Source: Caballeronia humi (lineage in GTDB: Bacteria; Pseudomonadota; Gammaproteobacteria; Burkholderiales; Burkholderiaceae). From it: DNA of 64,000 bases. The DNA lies in contig NZ_FCNW02000021.1 in assembly GCF_001544475.1 (NCBI RefSeq), positions 1-64,000 of the forward strand, written 5' to 3'. A model generated the notes under the pieces. That model was not told the DNA's origin. It did no database searches and saw only the letters and a program-made list of their open reading frames with translations. This document shows positions 42,158-51,567 of this stretch, in pieces (positions within the stretch are counted from its first letter, which is position 1; each line of letters starts with the position of its first letter). Made by a program: the position numbers and the translations under genes.

Positions 42158-43411
42158 TTACTTGTGATAGATGCGCTTGCGGGTCGCTTCGAGGCGTGCG
42201 AGCACGGTGTCGAGTTGCGACGGATCGCTATAGAACTGCTGCATCGCCTTCATGCCTTCGTCGGCCATTTCCTTCGTCATGTCGCGATCGTAGAACTGGG
42301 CGATCCCGCCTTTCGTGTTCGCGAGGATCTGGAACCCAACCTTCGAAATCGCGTCTTCCGGTTCGGCCGATTTGTTGTTCGACGGCAGTTGACCCCAGCC
42401 GCGTGCGAGATCGGCGTTGATCTCCGGCTGCTCCATGAACGCGAGCAGCTTGCGGGCATCGGCCTTGTTCTTCGCTTTCGCCGGGATCAGCAACACGTTG
42501 ACGGGCCCGTCCTCGGCCATCGGCACCTTCGCGTCGATCACGGGGAACGGGAAGAAGCCCGTTTGCGGCCTGACTTGCGCGGGGATGCTCGCCGAGAAGA
42601 AGGTGCCCATCAGCATCATCGCGGCCTTGCCGTTCACGAGGAAAGGCGCGATCGAGTCGAGGTCGTACGACAGCGCGTTGTCGATGTAATAGTGATCGTC
42701 GATCAGCGTCTTCCACGCGGTGTAGACCTTCTTCACGCGTGCGTCGGTGTACGGGATTTCGCCCGACATCAGTTGCTGGTGGAACGCGTTGCCGTTGATG
42801 CGGAGATCGAGATAGTCGAACCAGGCGGCGAGCGTCCAGCTATCGCGCGCGGCGACCGCGATCGGTGCGACGCCGCTTGCCTTCAGCTTCTTGCAGGCAT
42901 CGAGAAATTCGTCCCAGGTCTTCGGATCGCTCTTCACGCCGGCCTTGTCGAACAGGTCCTTGCGATAGAAGAAGCCGTACGCGTCGTAGCCGAGCGGTGC
43001 GGCGTACTGCTTGCCCTTGTACGTCGATGCATCTTTCACTGACGCATACTGCTGCGTCCAGCCGTTCTTGCTCCAGTCCGCCGACAGGTCTTCGAGCAGG
43101 CCGCGCTGCGCGTAGTACGCCATGCGTTCGCCGTTGTGCCACGAGACGACGTCGGGCGGATCGGTGGCGAGCCAGCCGCTCATCTGCACCTTGTACGCTT
43201 CCTCGGTGATATAGGTCACCTTGAGGTCGACGTCGGGATTGGCCTTCTTGAACTTGTCGAAGGCGTCCTGCCATGTCGAGCGCTGGTTGCCGCGCGCCGA
43301 TACGTTGACGTTGAGCGTGCCGGCATCGGCTGCGGCGCTTATGAACACCGTGGCCAGCACGGCGGCGGCGGCCGACAGACGAGCCAGACGGCGAAAGCGG
43401 TTTGCGTTCAT
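42158..43411 (-). CDS. Sugar ABC transporter substrate-binding protein
   Basis: 417 residues with signal peptide (MNANRFRRLARLSAAAAVLA, ending AAADAG-TLNV). The family 1 solute-binding fold is shown by AFDKFKKANPDVDLKVTYIT, WLATDPPDVVSWHNGERMAY, AAPLGYDAYGFFYRKDLFDK and GKAAMMLMGTFFSA. It would deliver a galactoside or related oligosaccharide to the permeases downstream; specificity follows from the linked GH42 enzyme. Confidence 0.9.
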   Translation of the reverse strand: MNANRFRRLARLSAAAAVLATVFISAAADAGTLNVNVSARGNQRSTWQDAFDKFKKANPDVDLKVTYITEEAYKVQMSGWLATDPPDVVSWHNGERMAYYAQRGLLEDLSADWSKNGWTQQYASVKDASTYKGKQYAAPLGYDAYGFFYRKDLFDKAGVKSDPKTWDEFLDACKKLKASGVAPIAVAARDSWTLAAWFDYLDLRINGNAFHQQLMSGEIPYTDARVKKVYTAWKTLIDDHYYIDNALSYDLDSIAPFLVNGKAAMMLMGTFFSASIPAQVRPQTGFFPFPVIDAKVPMAEDGPVNVLLIPAKAKNKADARKLLAFMEQPEINADLARGWGQLPSNNKSAEPEDAISKVGFQILANTKGGIAQFYDRDMTKEMADEGMKAMQQFYSDPSQLDTVLARLEATRKRIYHK

Positions 43412-43493
43412 CTATGTCTCCTGGATTTGCTTTGCCCGGCAGCGCGCTGCCGCCGGTCGATTTGACCCGCTCTGCGGCGGGGTTGGAATTCGT

Positions 43494-44633
43494 TCAAGCG
43501 GCGATGCGCGCCGGTTCGGGCGCGGCGCGCCTGAGCGCGACGCCGTCCGCATCGAACAGATGGCAGGCGTCGGCGGGCACGTGCAGCGCGAGGCGTTCGC
43601 CGGGTCCGATCGTGGCGTCGCCGGGGGCCTTCGCGACGAGCACGCCGTCCGCGTGATCCGCGTGCACGTAGCTGTGTTCGCCGAGGCGCTCGGTGAGGGC
43701 CGTCACGCACTGGATCGACTGGCCGTCGCCTTCCATGCGCAGATGTTCCGGGCGGATGCCGAGCGTGACGGGCTGGCCGCGTTGCAGCCGCTCGCCCTCG
43801 ACGTGAGCGACGAGCGTCTCGCCGCTCTTCGCCAGCTTCACCGTCACGCTGCCCGCGCCGATCGATTCGACGGCCGCATCGACGAAGTTCATGCGCGGCG
43901 AGCCAATGAAGCCCGCGACGAAGCGCGACTTCGGATGGTGATAGAGCGTGAGCGGCGCGCCGATCTGCGCGATGCTGCCGAAGCGCTCGGCATCGGCGCC
44001 TGCGTGCAGCAGCACGATCTTGTCGGCGAGTGTCATCGCTTCGACCTGATCGTGCGTCACGTAGACGACGCTCGAATTCGGGAACCGCTGATGCAGCCGC
44101 GCGATCTCGATCCGCGTCTGGCCGCGCAACGCCGCGTCGAGGTTGGAGAGCGGTTCGTCGAAGAGGAACACGCCCGGCTCACGCACGATTGCCCGGCCGA
44201 TCGCGACACGCTGGCGCTGCCCGCCGGACAACGCCTTCGGACGACGGTCAAGCAGCGTTTCGAGTTGCAGGACGCGGGCGGCCTCGCGCACCTTCCGGTC
44301 GATGACGTCTTTCGGGGTTTTCGCGAGCTTCAGCCCGAACGCGATGTTCTCGAACACCGTCATGTGAGGAAAGAGCGCATAACTCTGGAAAACCATCGCG
44401 ACGCCGCGCTCCGCCGACGGCACTTCGTTCATCACGCGGCCGTCGATGCGCAACTCGCCCTCGCTCATGTCCTCCAGTCCGGCGATGATCCGCAGCAGCG
44501 TCGACTTGCCACAACCCGACGGTCCAAGAAAGACACAGAACTCGTGGCGGGCAATATCGAGACTGAGACGGCGAATCACAGGCGCGTGTTCGCCATACGA
44601 TTTCTGCACGTCAGAAAGCGTCACAGTAGCCAT
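43494..44633 (-). CDS. Sugar ABC transporter ATP-binding protein (UgpC/MalK type)
   Basis: 379 residues. Walker A GPSGCGKSTLLRIIAGLED, MVFQSYALFPHMTVFENIAF, signature LSGGQRQRVAIGRAI, Walker B GVFLFDEPLSNLDAALR and VTHDQVEAMTLADKI; a C-terminal OB/TOBE domain follows (RPEHLRMEGDG). GGAGG precedes the ATG at 44633; the longer frame to 44702 would run through the operator. It is the first gene of the operon, unusual in that the ATPase precedes the binding protein. Confidence 0.92.
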   Translation of the reverse strand: MATVTLSDVQKSYGEHAPVIRRLSLDIARHEFCVFLGPSGCGKSTLLRIIAGLEDMSEGELRIDGRVMNEVPSAERGVAMVFQSYALFPHMTVFENIAFGLKLAKTPKDVIDRKVREAARVLQLETLLDRRPKALSGGQRQRVAIGRAIVREPGVFLFDEPLSNLDAALRGQTRIEIARLHQRFPNSSVVYVTHDQVEAMTLADKIVLLHAGADAERFGSIAQIGAPLTLYHHPKSRFVAGFIGSPRMNFVDAAVESIGAGSVTVKLAKSGETLVAHVEGERLQRGQPVTLGIRPEHLRMEGDGQSIQCVTALTERLGEHSYVHADHADGVLVAKAPGDATIGPGERLALHVPADACHLFDADGVALRRAAPEPARIAA

Positions 44634-44644
44634 GCGGCCTCCAG

Positions 44645-44663
44645 AATTTAAGCGATTAAATTT
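44645..44663. promoter_or_regulatory. LacI-type operator, site 1
   Basis: AATTTAAGCGATTAAATT is palindromic at 16 of 18 positions around a central CG, the hallmark of LacI/GalR operators. It sits 12 bp before the ATPase start, where binding would block the operon. Confidence 0.75.
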
Positions 44664-44700
44664 GCGGAAAAAAGAAATGGCGAGCCCTTGCGTAGTGGGC

Positions 44701-44717
44701 ATTTAATCGCTTAAATT
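44701..44717. promoter_or_regulatory. LacI-type operator, site 2
   Basis: ATTTAATCGCTTAAATT is the exact reverse complement of 17 bases of site 1. The centres are about 55 bp apart, near five helical turns, which would permit looping between the two sites and control of both divergent genes. Confidence 0.75.
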
Positions 44718-44829
44718 GATGGCTGGAAAATGTAGTCACGACGGCGTCTCCTTTTCTGTTTCCGCAAAGTTAGCAACAGCGCGCCGCTGGCGCAACATTT
44801 GAAACACATTCCCTTTTATTGGGATATTG

Positions 44830-45852
44830 ATGGTCACTCTCACAGAAGTCGCCAAGCGCGCGCGGGTCACGGCCGCAACCGTGTCCAACGTGCTGCGCAA
44901 CCGCGAGAAGGTGCGCCCGGAAACGGCCGAACGCGTCCTGAAGGCAATCTCCGAACTCGGTTATCGGCCGAACCTCAACGCACGCGCGCTTGCGGAAGGA
45001 CGATCGTCGACGCTGGCGCTGATGCTCTCGAACCTCTCGAACCCGTTCTATCCGGAGTTCGTGCTCGCCGCCGAGCGCGCCGCGCGCAAGGCGGGGCACT
45101 TCCTGATGGTCTGCAACACCGACGACGATGCCGAGATCGGCCGCGCGTATCTGAACCAGATCGCGGGGACCCTCGCCGACGGCGTGCTCGTGATGAACAC
45201 CGACATCGCGATCAACGAACTGTGCATCTCGGCAATGCACAGCGCGCCGATCCTGCTGGCGATGTGGGAGCATCCCGAGGCGCCGCCCGCCTTGCCGTGC
45301 ATCGCGGTGGACTTCGCGCGTGCGGGGGCGCTGGCCGCCGGGCATCTGCTGGAGCTTGGGCATCGCGAAATCGGCATGCTGGTCGGGGATGGCTGCGGAG
45401 GTTTGCAGGACGCACGCTCGAACGGGTTCAGGGCGGCGTTGCGCGAGGCGGGTGTCGAAACGGACACGAGCGCGGAACTGGTGGTGCGCGATTCAATCGA
45501 TTCGGGCTATGCGGCGTGCATGCGCCTGATGGCGAGCAAGCCCAGCCTGACGGCGATCTTCGCCACCAACGACTTGCTCGCGATCGGCGCGGGGCAGGCG
45601 TTGATGTCGATGGGCCGCGCGATTCCGGGTGACGTATCCGTGATCGGCATCACGGACATTCAATTAGCCCATCAGGTGCATCCGGCGCTGACGACCGTCG
45701 CGATCAATACAACGGCGATCGCGGAGCTGTCCATCGAGCGGCTGATCCGACTGATCCAGCAGCCCTCGCAGGCGCCGGAAATGGTATTGGCGCCGCCGCC
45801 TGAGCTGGTCGTGCGCGCATCGACTGGCGTGCGGCGTTCGCGCGCGCGATGA
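44830..45852 (+). CDS. LacI/GalR family regulator of the galactoside operon
   Basis: 340 residues. The N-terminal helix-turn-helix and hinge read TLTEVAKRARVTAATVSNVL, then NREKVRPETAERVLKAISEL and GYRPNLNARAL. The periplasmic-binding-type sensor follows, with LMLSNLSNPFYPEFVLAAER and VIGITDIQLAHQVHPALTTV. The ATG at 44830 gives the exact LacI start spacing. It is divergent from the sugar operon with twin operators between them, so it likely represses both the operon and itself until a sugar binds. Confidence 0.93.
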   Translation: MVTLTEVAKRARVTAATVSNVLRNREKVRPETAERVLKAISELGYRPNLNARALAEGRSSTLALMLSNLSNPFYPEFVLAAERAARKAGHFLMVCNTDDDAEIGRAYLNQIAGTLADGVLVMNTDIAINELCISAMHSAPILLAMWEHPEAPPALPCIAVDFARAGALAAGHLLELGHREIGMLVGDGCGGLQDARSNGFRAALREAGVETDTSAELVVRDSIDSGYAACMRLMASKPSLTAIFATNDLLAIGAGQALMSMGRAIPGDVSVIGITDIQLAHQVHPALTTVAINTTAIAELSIERLIRLIQQPSQAPEMVLAPPPELVVRASTGVRRSRAR

Positions 45853-45858
45853 GCGGGT

Positions 45859-46686
45859 TCAGACCACCGCCTGACTGGCCGCCGCCGCGCGCCCGCGCAG
45901 CCAGTTGATGCTCGCGAACAGCAACACGGCGAACACGATCAGCATCGTCGCGACCGCGAGGATCGAAGGATCGATGGAATCGCGGATGCCGCTCCACATC
46001 TGCCGCGGCACGGTTCGCTGATCCGGCCCGCCGATAAACAGAATGACGATCACTTCGTCGAACGAGGTCGCGAAGGCGAAGACGCTGCCCGTCGCGACCG
46101 CGGGCGTGATGAGCGGCAAGGTCACGCGGCGGAACGTGACCCACGGCGTCGCGCCGAGACCGGACGCGGCGCGCAACAGACTCTGATCGAACGACAGCAG
46201 CGACGCCGTCACGGTGATCACGACAAACGGCGTGCCGAGCGCCGCATGCGCGAGCACCACGCCCGGATACGAGTTCACGAGACCGAGCGGCGCAAAGATC
46301 AGATAGAAACCCGCAGCGACGACCACGATCGGCACGATCATCGGCGAGATGATGATCGGCATGATCAGCGAACGAAGCGGAAACTGCGTGCGGCTCAGGC
46401 CGAGCGCGGCGAGCGTGCCGAGGCAGGTAGCGATCAGCGTCGATGCCGCGCCGATACCGATGCTGTTCGCGAGCGAGCGCTGCCAGTCCGGGCTCGTCAA
46501 CGCCTGCTCGTACCAGCGCATCGAAAAGCCCTGCAACGGATACGAGAAATACGATCCCGAATTGAACGACAGCGGGATGATCGCGAGGATCGGCGCGATC
46601 AGGAAGAACAGCACGAGTGCCGTATGCACGCGCACCCAGCGCGCGGCGATGCGTTCGGTCAGCACCCTGTTGCGTTTGTCTTGCAT
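45859..46686 (-). CDS. PotC-type ABC transporter permease
   Basis: 275 residues, six helices. The docking loop is LLRAASGLGATPWVTFRRVT with LPLITPAVATGSVFAFATSF. The segment SFDEVIVILFIGGPDQRTVP RQMW is typical of spermidine/putrescine-type permeases (PotC). Last gene of the Rieske/ABC operon, 6 bp from the convergent lacI gene stop. Ligands of this family include polyamines, betaines, opines and amino acids, so the name does not fix the substrate. Confidence 0.88.
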   Translation of the reverse strand: MQDKRNRVLTERIAARWVRVHTALVLFFLIAPILAIIPLSFNSGSYFSYPLQGFSMRWYEQALTSPDWQRSLANSIGIGAASTLIATCLGTLAALGLSRTQFPLRSLIMPIIISPMIVPIVVVAAGFYLIFAPLGLVNSYPGVVLAHAALGTPFVVITVTASLLSFDQSLLRAASGLGATPWVTFRRVTLPLITPAVATGSVFAFATSFDEVIVILFIGGPDQRTVPRQMWSGIRDSIDPSILAVATMLIVFAVLLFASINWLRGRAAAASQAVV

Positions 46687-46698
46687 GCGTGCCTCCGT

Positions 46699-47970
46699 TC
46701 AGCCGAAACGCAACCGGTCGATGCCCACGATCCGGTTGAACAGAAAATAGAAAACCGCCGTGAAGATCACGAGGTACGCCGAGAGCGCGCCCGCAAGCCC
46801 CCAGTTGAGCTGCGTGTTCGTTTGTATCGCGATGAGCTGGCTGATCATCTCGTCGCCTGCGCCGCCGAGCAACGCGGGCGTGATGTAATAACCCAGCGCG
46901 AGCACGAAGACGAGAAAGCACCCCGCGCCGACACCCGGAAGTGTCTGCGGCACGTAGATGCGATAGAACGCCGTGAACGGATGCGCGCCTAGCGATTGCG
47001 CCGCACGCATATAGACGGGGGAGACGCTTTTCATGACCGAATAGATTGCGAGGATCATGTATGGCAAGAGAATATGCGTCATGCCGATCAGCACGCCGGT
47101 GCGGTTGAAGACGAGCGGCAACGGATGGCTCACGAGCCCGAGTCCCGACAGCACGCTGTTGATCACGCCGCCCGGTTGCAGCAGCACGTACCATGCGGTC
47201 GTGCGCACGAGTAGCGACGTCCAGAACGGCACGATCACGAAAAGCATCAGGCGGTTGCTGCTTTTTGCGGGCAGGTTGGCGAGCAGCCACGCAACCGGAT
47301 AGCCGAGCACGAGACAAAGCAGCGTCACGGTGGCGCTGATCGATATCGTGCGCACGAATGCCGGGCGATAGACCGAGGCGTTCTCCGGCACGGATGCGAT
47401 GGAGCCCGCGGGCGTCACCTGGGCATCGACGGCTGCGAGTACGTAATCGGGTGTCGGCGTTGCGGCAGCGCGCTTCAGCAATCTCCATATCTCGGGCGAA
47501 TTCCAGCGCTCGTCGAGCTCGATCAACGCGGGCTTCCATGCCGGGGGCGCATCTGTCGGCAGGCCGCGCGCCGTGCGCATCAGGAGGCTGCGAAACTCGG
47601 GCTGGGCAAAGTTCAGACGACGCGCAACGGTGCCGAGCTGTCCGCTCTGCTGCGCCTGCCTGAGTCCCGAGGCGAGCAGGGCGAACGTACGCTCGTCCGG
47701 TACGCCACGCCCGTCCCAGGCATCGAGCGCGCGCGTGAGCGCGGGCATGCTTTCGGGCACTTCGCGGTTTTGCACGCTGCGCGCGAGCAGCAGCGCGATC
47801 GGCGCAATGAACGTGGACAGCAGGAACACGATCAGCGGCAGTGCAAGCAGCAGCGCCTGCATCGACGCACGGCGGCGTGCCTTTTGAAACGACTCGCGGC
47901 CGCCGGCTCTCGTCGGAGAGCCCGGGGCCGCGGCATGGGCCGAAGTGGGCATGGTGCTGGTCGCGGTCAA
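46699..47970 (-). CDS. PotB-type ABC transporter permease
   Basis: 423 residues counting from a TTG at 47970, with GAGAG just upstream; an ATG at 47952 lacks a ribosome site. Unusually long for PotB (normally about 290) because a 170-residue extracytoplasmic insert (ALTRALDAWDGRGVPDERTF, EFRSLLMRTARGLPTDAPPA) lies between helix 1 and helix 2. The docking loop reads YMRAAQSLGAHPFTAFYRIY then VPQTLPGVGAGCFLVF. Long inserts of this type occur in a subgroup of PotB-like permeases in Proteobacteria. Confidence 0.85.
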   Translation of the reverse strand: MTATSTMPTSAHAAAPGSPTRAGGRESFQKARRRASMQALLLALPLIVFLLSTFIAPIALLLARSVQNREVPESMPALTRALDAWDGRGVPDERTFALLASGLRQAQQSGQLGTVARRLNFAQPEFRSLLMRTARGLPTDAPPAWKPALIELDERWNSPEIWRLLKRAAATPTPDYVLAAVDAQVTPAGSIASVPENASVYRPAFVRTISISATVTLLCLVLGYPVAWLLANLPAKSSNRLMLFVIVPFWTSLLVRTTAWYVLLQPGGVINSVLSGLGLVSHPLPLVFNRTGVLIGMTHILLPYMILAIYSVMKSVSPVYMRAAQSLGAHPFTAFYRIYVPQTLPGVGAGCFLVFVLALGYYITPALLGGAGDEMISQLIAIQTNTQLNWGLAGALSAYLVIFTAVFYFLFNRIVGIDRLRFG

Positions 47971-47995
47971 GGTGGGCTCTCGTCGAACGGTGGCG

Positions 47996-49042
47996 TTATT
48001 GCGTCAGCCAGACCTGAAAACGCTTGTTGATCTGGTCCGCGTTGTCGGCCCAGAAGTTCGCGTTGATCTGCACCGCGCGCTTGAAGTTGGCGGGCGCGGT
48101 TGGCAGGTCGGCGAGGCGCTGCTTGTCGACGAGCGGGATCGCGTCCTTGCGCGGCGGCGCGTACGCGATGTACTTCGAGAGATCCGCATAGCTCTTCGGT
48201 TGCGACGCCGCTACGATGAATTTCGTCGCCGTGTCCGCGTGTTTCGCGCCCGCGGGAATCGCCCACCACTCGAAGTCGTACACCTGCGCGTCCCACACGG
48301 CCTTGAACGGCTTGTTGTCTTTCTTCGCGGCGTCGTCGATGCGGCCGTTGTAGACCTGCGTCATCACTACCGCGCCATCGGCGAGCAGTTGCGGCGCCTG
48401 CGCACCCGCTTCCCACCACACGATGTTCTTCTTGATCGTATCGAGCTTCTTGAACGCGCGGTCGACACCGGCCGGCGTGCCGAGCACCTTGTAGACATCC
48501 TTCGGATCGACGCCGTCCGCGATCAGCGCCCACTCCATCGATACCTTCGGCGACTTGCGAAGCCCGCGCTTGCCGGGAAATTTCTCCAGGTCGAAGAAGT
48601 CGTTGACGGTGGTCGGCGCGGTTTTCATCTTGCTTGCGTCGTAGGCGTAGACGGTCGACCACACCATGCTCGCCACCGCACAATCGCTGATCGAACCGGG
48701 AATGAAATCGCTCGTTTTGCCGAGCAGCTTCTTGTCGAACTTCTTGAGCAGACCTTCGTCGCAGGCCGTGATCGCATCGTTCGTTTCGAGGTCGATCAGA
48801 TCCCACGTCGTGTTCTTCGCCTGTTCCATCGCGGAGAGTTTCGCGAGACCGCCGTCATACGATTCGGTCGAGAAGGTGACGCCGGTCGCTTGCGTGAACG
48901 GATCGAAGTAGGCCTTCTTTGCGGCCGCCTCGTAGGCGCCGCCGAAGGTCACGACGGAGAGCGTCTCCGCTGCCTGAGCGTGGACGTTGGCGAGCGCGAG
49001 TACGGCGAGTGCGGCGCATTGGACTTTGATATTGGTGCGCAT
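47996..49042 (-). CDS. PotD-like ABC substrate-binding protein
   Basis: 348 residues, signal peptide MRTNIKVQCAALAVLALANV ending HAQAAETLSVVTFGGAYEAA. The spermidine/putrescine-binding family fold is shown by FDPFTQATGVTFSTESYDGG, WDLIDLETNDAITACDEGLL, CAVASMVWSTVYAYDASKM and KKNIVWWEAGAQAPQLLADG. The tryptophan pair WW and aromatic residues suit a cationic amine ligand through cation-pi contacts, but that is an inference. Confidence 0.88.
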   Translation of the reverse strand: MRTNIKVQCAALAVLALANVHAQAAETLSVVTFGGAYEAAAKKAYFDPFTQATGVTFSTESYDGGLAKLSAMEQAKNTTWDLIDLETNDAITACDEGLLKKFDKKLLGKTSDFIPGSISDCAVASMVWSTVYAYDASKMKTAPTTVNDFFDLEKFPGKRGLRKSPKVSMEWALIADGVDPKDVYKVLGTPAGVDRAFKKLDTIKKNIVWWEAGAQAPQLLADGAVVMTQVYNGRIDDAAKKDNKPFKAVWDAQVYDFEWWAIPAGAKHADTATKFIVAASQPKSYADLSKYIAYAPPRKDAIPLVDKQRLADLPTAPANFKRAVQINANFWADNADQINKRFQVWLTQ

Positions 49043-49083
49043 GTCGGTAGGCTCCTGCGGTAGCGTGTGTGTGTGAGAGGAAG

Positions 49084-50226
49084 TTACGCCGGTGTGACGG
49101 AATTGAGCGCGGACGCGCTACGTGAAGCGTTCATCGCGAGGATCTTGCAATCGTCGTGGCGCCAGGCGATGTCGATCGCGCTGCCGGGCGAGGGCAACGC
49201 GTGGCGTTGCGTATTGGGCAGCTTCACGACGATGTCATCGCGCGAACCAAGCTTCAGATGCACGCGATGATGGTCGCCGCAATAAACGAGTTCCTCGACG
49301 CGCGCGTGGACCACGTTGCTATGTTCATCGACGTGCGTGCCTTCCGCGCTCGGGATATGCGCGCGCTCGGGGCGCAGCGCGAGCATCGCTTCGTCGCCTG
49401 CGGAGAGGCCGAGTTCGCAGCGTCCGCGAATCACGCTGCCGTCCGATAGCGCGAGCGTCGCCCAGTCCTCGCTTGCGTTGACGACGCGTCCCTTCAAGCC
49501 GTTGTTCTCGCCGACGAAGTTCGCGACGAAAGCGTTCTGCGCGTTTTCATAGAGTTCGGTGGGCGTGGCGGCCTGCTGGATGCGGCCATCGGAGAACACG
49601 GCCACGCGGTCCGACATCGTCAGCGCCTCGGCCTGATCGTGCGTCACGTAGACGATGGTCAGCGAAAGCTCGCGATGCAGCCGCATGATCTCGTACTGCA
49701 TGGTCTCGCGCAGGCGCTTGTCGAGCGCGCCGAGCGGCTCGTCCATCAGCACGACGCTCGGCTCGAACACGAGCGCACGTGCAAGCGCGACGCGCTGCTG
49801 CTGTCCACCCGACAATTGCGAAGGACGCCGGTTCGCAAGATGCGGCAACTCCACCATTTCGAGCGCACGCTTGACGCGCGCCTTCTGGTCGGTCCTGCTC
49901 ACGCGCCGCACCGAAAGCGGAAAGGCCACGTTCTCCGCGATCGTCAGATGCGGGAAGAGCGCGTAGTTCTGAAACACCATGCCGATGTCGCGCAGATGCG
50001 GCGGCTTGTCGTCGAGACGCCGGCCGTCGAGGCGGATCTCGCCCTGCGTCGGCGATTCGAAGCCCGCCAGCATCATGAGAGTCGTCGTCTTGCCCGAGCC
50101 GGATGGTCCGAGCAGCGACAGGAACTCGCCCTTGCGAACGTCGAGGTTCAAGTCTTCGACGACATAGTGCGTGCCGTCGTACGACTTACTCACGCCCGAG
50201 AACGAAATGAAGGACTGGTTTGACAT
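49084..50226 (-). CDS. PotA-type ABC transporter ATP-binding protein
   Basis: 380 residues. Walker A GPSGSGKTTTLMMLAGFES, MVFQNYALFPHLTIAENVAF, signature LSGGQQQRVALARAL, Walker B SVVLMDEPLGALDKRLR, VTHDQAEALTMSDRV and a C-terminal TOBE domain with ALRPERAHIPSAEG. It is second in the operon, 26 bp after the Rieske oxygenase gene, and forms the importer with the three following genes. Confidence 0.92.
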   Translation of the reverse strand: MSNQSFISFSGVSKSYDGTHYVVEDLNLDVRKGEFLSLLGPSGSGKTTTLMMLAGFESPTQGEIRLDGRRLDDKPPHLRDIGMVFQNYALFPHLTIAENVAFPLSVRRVSRTDQKARVKRALEMVELPHLANRRPSQLSGGQQQRVALARALVFEPSVVLMDEPLGALDKRLRETMQYEIMRLHRELSLTIVYVTHDQAEALTMSDRVAVFSDGRIQQAATPTELYENAQNAFVANFVGENNGLKGRVVNASEDWATLALSDGSVIRGRCELGLSAGDEAMLALRPERAHIPSAEGTHVDEHSNVVHARVEELVYCGDHHRVHLKLGSRDDIVVKLPNTQRHALPSPGSAIDIAWRHDDCKILAMNASRSASALNSVTPA

Positions 50227-50252
50227 CGTGATGGCACCCTGTCGATGGTTCT

Positions 50253-51401
50253 TTATGGCCGCGACACTTTCTGCGCGAGATAGCGCGCGAAGTCGTAGTT
50301 CGGCCGTTCGAGATGGCTCAGATGGCCGGGCTTCGCGAGCGGCGCCTGTACCCCGCGATAGACCGCCTGCACGCCACGCTTGTCCTCGGCATTGACTTCG
50401 TCGAGGAGCGCCTTAAGCGTCGCCATGTAATCGTTCGCCTTGGGATCGGCGATGAACTCGGGCGCAAGGCCGCCGCCGAAGCGGATATGCACGCGGCCGG
50501 TGCCTTGCGGCTGCAGCACGAGATACCAGAAGTAACCGGGCGTCAGCGTGACGAGATGCGTTGGATAGATCGCGAGAAGCGCGGTCGTCTTACGCCAGTG
50601 GCCCTGCAAGCGCTGATTGTCGGGATGCGCGTTGCCGATGGGCAGCGACGCTTCCTTCGTGATCCAGTGATAGTTGAACGCAGCGAGCCCGGGCGGACAT
50701 TCCATCTCGTCGAGCCGCGAGTGCGGACCAACCGTCGCGCGATGCAGCATCGGCAAGTGATAGCTCTCCATGAAGTTCTCGGCGAGGATCTTCCAGTTGG
50801 TGTCCCAGACGTGCTCTTCATAGAAGGTTTCTATGTAATCGGCCATGCCGTAATCGCGGATCAGCATGTCCAGTTCGGCGAGTTGCGTGGCGACGGGCGG
50901 CGCATTCGTATCGAGCGTCACGTAGATCCAGCCTTGCCACACTTCGCAGCGCACCTTCGGCAGCGCATAGCTTTCCTTGCAGAAGCCTGACTGCCGATCC
51001 ATCATCGGTGCGCCGCGCAGCCCGCCGTCGAGGTTGTAATTCCACGCGTGATACGGACACACGATCCGGCGGACGTTGCCGCGTCCTTCGAGCAGCACCG
51101 ACATCCGATGCAGGCACACATTGGACATCGCGCGGATCGTATTCGTCTCGTCAAGCAACACGACCACGGGTTGTCCCGCGATCTGCGCGGTGAGATAGTC
51201 GCCCGGCGCGGCAAGTGCGCTCGCGCGACCCACGCATTGCCACTCACGCTGAAAGATCGTGCTTTCTTCGAGCGCCAGAAATTCAGGCGACGTATAGACG
51301 CCCGGCGGCATCGAGCGGGCATCGCTGAATGGCCGTTCGCATCCGGTTTGCAGGTCGTTCACCAGCGCTTCTACCGCTGTCGTTCGTGCCGCGTCTGCCA
51401 T
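50253..51401 (-). CDS. Rieske non-haem iron oxygenase, alpha subunit (quaternary-amine type)
   Basis: 382 residues. The Rieske centre is CLHRM with CPYHAWNYNLDG; the mononuclear iron site is NWKILAENFMESYHLPMLHR. The residue bridging the two centres, Asp in naphthalene dioxygenase, is Glu here (MESYH), as in carnitine and betaine oxygenases. There is no beta subunit or reductase gene in the operon. The ATG at 51401 has GGAGG 6 bases upstream; an in-frame ATG at 51413 precedes the ribosome site. It heads the ABC transporter operon, so it probably attacks the imported compound. Confidence 0.85.
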   Translation of the reverse strand: MADAARTTAVEALVNDLQTGCERPFSDARSMPPGVYTSPEFLALEESTIFQREWQCVGRASALAAPGDYLTAQIAGQPVVVLLDETNTIRAMSNVCLHRMSVLLEGRGNVRRIVCPYHAWNYNLDGGLRGAPMMDRQSGFCKESYALPKVRCEVWQGWIYVTLDTNAPPVATQLAELDMLIRDYGMADYIETFYEEHVWDTNWKILAENFMESYHLPMLHRATVGPHSRLDEMECPPGLAAFNYHWITKEASLPIGNAHPDNQRLQGHWRKTTALLAIYPTHLVTLTPGYFWYLVLQPQGTGRVHIRFGGGLAPEFIADPKANDYMATLKALLDEVNAEDKRGVQAVYRGVQAPLAKPGHLSHLERPNYDFARYLAQKVSRP

Positions 51402-51501
51402 GAAGCCCTCCATGATCCATTCCTTCGGGAGCGCGCCAAGTGCTTGAGGCTTGCCGCGTTACGCTCATCATGGACATCAATCTATCAAGCCAAATTGCCA
51501 G

Positions 51502-51523
51502 TTAAAATATTGTTTTCGGATAC
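51502..51523. promoter_or_regulatory. Shared promoter element, copy upstream of the Rieske operon
   Basis: A 22-bp AT-rich stretch with core TTTTCGGAT matches the element at 52582-52603 at 18 of 22 positions. It is about 100 bp upstream of the Rieske start, where LysR-type activators bind. Confidence 0.5.
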
Positions 51524-51567
51524 AAAGCAAAGCTTTTGCCTATACAGCTTGCGAGTCTTCAGCGCTT

